A stretch of DNA of 64,000 nt from Deltaproteobacteria bacterium (GTDB lineage Bacteria; Myxococcota_A; Polyangia; Haliangiales; JADYYK01). Positions 63,076-64,000 of the stretch are shown here, one piece after another (the first letter of the stretch is position 1; the number at the start of each line of letters is the position of its first letter). The notes under the pieces are model-generated. The model had not been told where the DNA came from and searched no databases. It saw only the letters and a program-made list of their open reading frames with translations. The stretch spans positions 1 to 64,000 of the forward strand of contig JADYYK010000063.1 in assembly GCA_020853705.1 (NCBI GenBank). The letters are read 5' to 3'. The translations under genes and the position numbers were made by a program.

Positions 63076-63752
63076 GCGACTACTTCGAGAAGCTGTCGGG
63101 CGAGCGTGTGCGTCGCGCCCTCAACGTCCTTTTGGAGGCGCCCTTCTTCTACAAGGGCGACGACCCCGACCTGTTCCTGTTTCTGCGCAAGAACCAGGCG
63201 CCGTTTCGCCGCTTCTTCGAGGAGCTGTTCGGCTGGCAGCTGGTGGTCGACGGACGCGCGGCGCGAGTGGTCAAGGATCGCTGGGAAAACCCCGCGCTGC
63301 GCCGCAGCCAGCACGACGTCTTCGATCTCACGCGCCGCGACGACTGCATCGCCTTCTTGCTGGTGCTCGAGTTCCACGAGCACCTCCTGGAGGAACGCAA
63401 CGTCTCGGTCGACGACCCGGAGCCGCTCAGGTTCCACTTCGGGGAGCTGTTCGCGTGGGCACGCTCGCGCTTCGTCGAGGTGCTGCAGGAGCGCGCACCG
63501 TCCGAGGACGGCGTGCGCAAGATCCTGCGCGATCTGATGCCGACCCTGCTGCGCTATCGCTTCCTCGGGGAGCTCGAGCCGTCGCCTGACGAGCAGGCCC
63601 TGGCCGACCGGGACAACCTCATCTACGAGTGTCTGCCCGGCCTGTATCTCTATGACGTGCGCGCACTCGGACAGCCGGCGCTGGCGGCAGCGCTCGAGCT
63701 GACGACCTCCACGGCGAGGACCGGCGAAGCAGCGCCGGAGGACGCGCCGTGA
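63072..63752 (+). CDS. JetB-like Wadjet subunit (KITE, MksE-like)
   Basis: A protein of 226 aa and soluble. Winged-helix segments with FLFLRKNQAPFRRFFEELFGWQLVVDGRAARVVKD match the JetB/MksE (DUF4194/DUF2398-like) pattern of a receiver loop followed by a wing. A mid-helical region has RDDCIAFLLVLEFHE, and the C-terminus is LIYECLPGLYLYD. The dimer binds the kleisin JetA. The start overlaps jetA, and the stop overlaps jetC (GTGA), so the three are one operon. Confidence 0.78.
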   Translation: MSDYFEKLSGERVRRALNVLLEAPFFYKGDDPDLFLFLRKNQAPFRRFFEELFGWQLVVDGRAARVVKDRWENPALRRSQHDVFDLTRRDDCIAFLLVLEFHEHLLEERNVSVDDPEPLRFHFGELFAWARSRFVEVLQERAPSEDGVRKILRDLMPTLLRYRFLGELEPSPDEQALADRDNLIYECLPGLYLYDVRALGQPALAAALELTTSTARTGEAAPEDAP

Positions 63753-64000
63753 GCGCCGTGCGCGGTCGGCCGCGCCGGCACTATGCGGTGCGCCGGATCC
63801 GGCTCATCAACTTCCACAACTTCGTCGACGAGACCATCGAGGTCCGGGACGGCGGGCACCTCTTTCTCCTGGGCGACAACGGCGCCGGTAAGACCACCGC
63901 GCTCGATGCCTTGCAGTACGCGCTGTCCGGCGGCGTGGGCCTCGAGCTGAACGCCGCCGCCCGCGTCGGTGGACGCCGCGACGAGGGCCGGTCGCTGCAG
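63749..64000 (+). CDS. JetC-like SMC ATPase, N-terminus (runs off right edge)
   Basis: 84 codons are visible from GTG 63749, which overlaps the jetB stop. RRIRLINFHNFVDETIEV is followed by Walker A GDNGAGKTT, then LDALQYALSGG, the SMC/MukB-like head start. The rest, with coiled coils and Walker B, is beyond the window. JetC extrudes DNA loops using ATP and delivers plasmids to JetD. Confidence 0.85.
   Translation, partial: MSAVRGRPRRHYAVRRIRLINFHNFVDETIEVRDGGHLFLLGDNGAGKTTALDALQYALSGGVGLELNAAARVGGRRDEGRSLQ

Overview
The window is uniformly very GC-rich and densely coded on both strands, with strong G/C bias at third codon positions. It carries many two-component proteins, lipoproteins, a HEAT/Ser-Thr kinase, a sigma-54 activator, a DUF4157 protein and an expansin-like lipoprotein. 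Together these suggest a chromosomal segment of a myxobacterium (Myxococcota, formerly Deltaproteobacteria). This placement is an inference from gene content. I see no rRNA, tRNA, CRISPR array, insertion sequence or prophage, and no stretch above 300 bases lacks a gene.

Layout. 1-3909: a signalling block with a multi-HAMP kinase running off the left edge, a REC-kinase-REC hybrid and a divergent NtrC-type regulator. 3964-5666: two exported proteins. 5856-12315: a tightly overlapped operon of a tetraether-synthase-like radical SAM enzyme, an SDR, a class III aminotransferase, a second SDR that has lost its catalytic Tyr/Lys, an unknown protein and an acyltransferase-3 membrane protein. A convergent flippase-like protein follows. 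13600-19600: SGNH esterase, cold-shock protein with promoter and terminator, MBL-like protein, Old Yellow Enzyme and two envelope proteins. 19825-26083: a HEAT-Ser/Thr kinase, a 31-residue lysine-rich protein, an ABC exporter and a Cys-rich protein.

26087-37346: a PAS kinase, a DUF4157/calpain-type protease with an inserted OmpA-like domain, its translationally coupled beta-helix lipoprotein, two more sensor kinases, a RegA-like regulator and an M23 lipoprotein. 37353-43690: malic enzyme, DUF1015, DUF445, an OmpA lipoprotein and an aminotransferase. 43891-53962: the alpha-2-macroglobulin/PBP1C pair and two cell-wall enzymes (NlpC/P60-like and VanY-like). 54043-59218: an exported protein, the expansin-like lipoprotein, an Rrf2 regulator with a CPYC flavoprotein, a SUKH-like/HEAT protein and a cupin.

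59281-64000 looks like a defence island. It holds a DUF1778-like/GNAT toxin-antitoxin pair and a Wadjet (Jet/MksBEFG-like) SMC anti-plasmid system. In that system jetA-jetB-jetC run rightward off the window, while jetD lies divergently and is split between two reading frames.

Most worth following: the split, inverted jetD; the DUF4157-calpain/OmpA protease with its coupled lipoprotein; the Tes-like radical SAM operon with the degenerate SDR; and a 17-bp palindrome repeated with one mismatch in two divergent intergenic regions. Several genes also share a GGTAnnAT-type -10 element, sometimes close enough to the start codon to imply leaderless transcripts.
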